A DNA stretch of 64,000 bases from an uncultured Clostridia bacterium. Its GTDB lineage: Bacteria > Bacillota > Clostridia > Christensenellales > UBA1242. This document shows, piece by piece, positions 63,888 to 64,000 of this stretch (position 1 is its first letter; the number at the start of each line of letters is the position of its first letter). The notes under the pieces were generated by a model, which saw nothing but the letters and a program-made list of their open reading frames with translations, searched no databases and was not told the DNA's origin. A program made the position numbers and the translations under genes. The stretch spans positions 1 to 64,000 of the forward strand of contig CALWKF010000001.1 of assembly GCA_944381215.1 (NCBI GenBank), in the 5' to 3' direction.

Positions 63888-64000
63888 CAAAAAATTTGAA
63901 AAAAATTTAAAAATTTACTAGGAACTTTTGTTGATTTAAAAAAATATACTATTTTTGCTCATATTTTGCGCTATTTTTTAGTAAATTTTCGACAAATTAG

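Overview
The window looks like chromosomal DNA of an uncultured, low-to-moderate GC Bacillota (class Clostridia), probably a host-associated anaerobe. The evidence is a Spo0A regulator, a DnaD/DnaI-type helicase-loading pair, an L10 leader of the Gram-positive type, a GreA/Smr/L9 gene set, EFR1- and DUF362-type ferredoxin proteins, and AGGAGG ribosome sites behind TTGACA/TATAAT promoters. I see no prophage, transposase or CRISPR array. All 37 protein genes I call end in TAA (28) or TAG (9); none ends in TGA.

Layout. 0.3-13.8 kb: one gene for a 4,496-residue membrane-anchored surface protein built largely of fibronectin-III-like modules. 14.1-24.4 kb: tRNA-Glu, an SDR/flavodoxin/ferredoxin fusion, a MacB-like ABC transporter, ComEC (no nuclease-like domain), HolA, alanine racemase and glucose-6-phosphate isomerase. 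24.4-25.9 kb: tRNA-Lys with a duplicated 3' end, a small RNA on the minus strand, and an Nmad3-family protein. 26-29.4 kb: two surface proteins, one membrane-anchored with a TasA/camelysin-like outer domain and one lipoprotein with FN3-like modules and a transglutaminase-like domain. 29.6-33.1 kb: a 23S-5S rRNA unit with its own promoter and no 16S gene. 33.2-42.4 kb: a glycolipid glycosyltransferase and rpoB-rpoC behind a structured leader. 42.4-47.8 kb: DUF378, Spo0A, an acidic zinc-ribbon protein, small unknowns, DUF362-ferredoxin and GreA. 47.9-53.7 kb: DnaI-like and DnaD-like replication proteins, an M1 peptidase lipoprotein, rplJ-rplL with the L10 leader (detached from rpoBC), and an Smr protein. 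53.8-62.6 kb: a 53-residue unknown, L9, two related helical unknowns, DUF1540, ATP-grasp, DegV, an SDR epimerase, a tandem ThyX-like protein and a four-helix membrane protein. 62.7-64 kb: non-coding, repeat-rich DNA with a tRNA-Ala/tRNA-Ile unit followed by an array of tRNA-Ile 3' fragments.

Main points of interest: the rRNA operon is split, with the classic spacer tRNAs (Ala, Ile) in a separate unit; UGA is absent as a stop; tRNA 3' ends are duplicated together with their terminators at two loci; an unannotated structured small RNA lies on the minus strand near 24.8 kb; and RpoB and 23S rRNA carry natural substitutions at rifampicin and macrolide contact sites.
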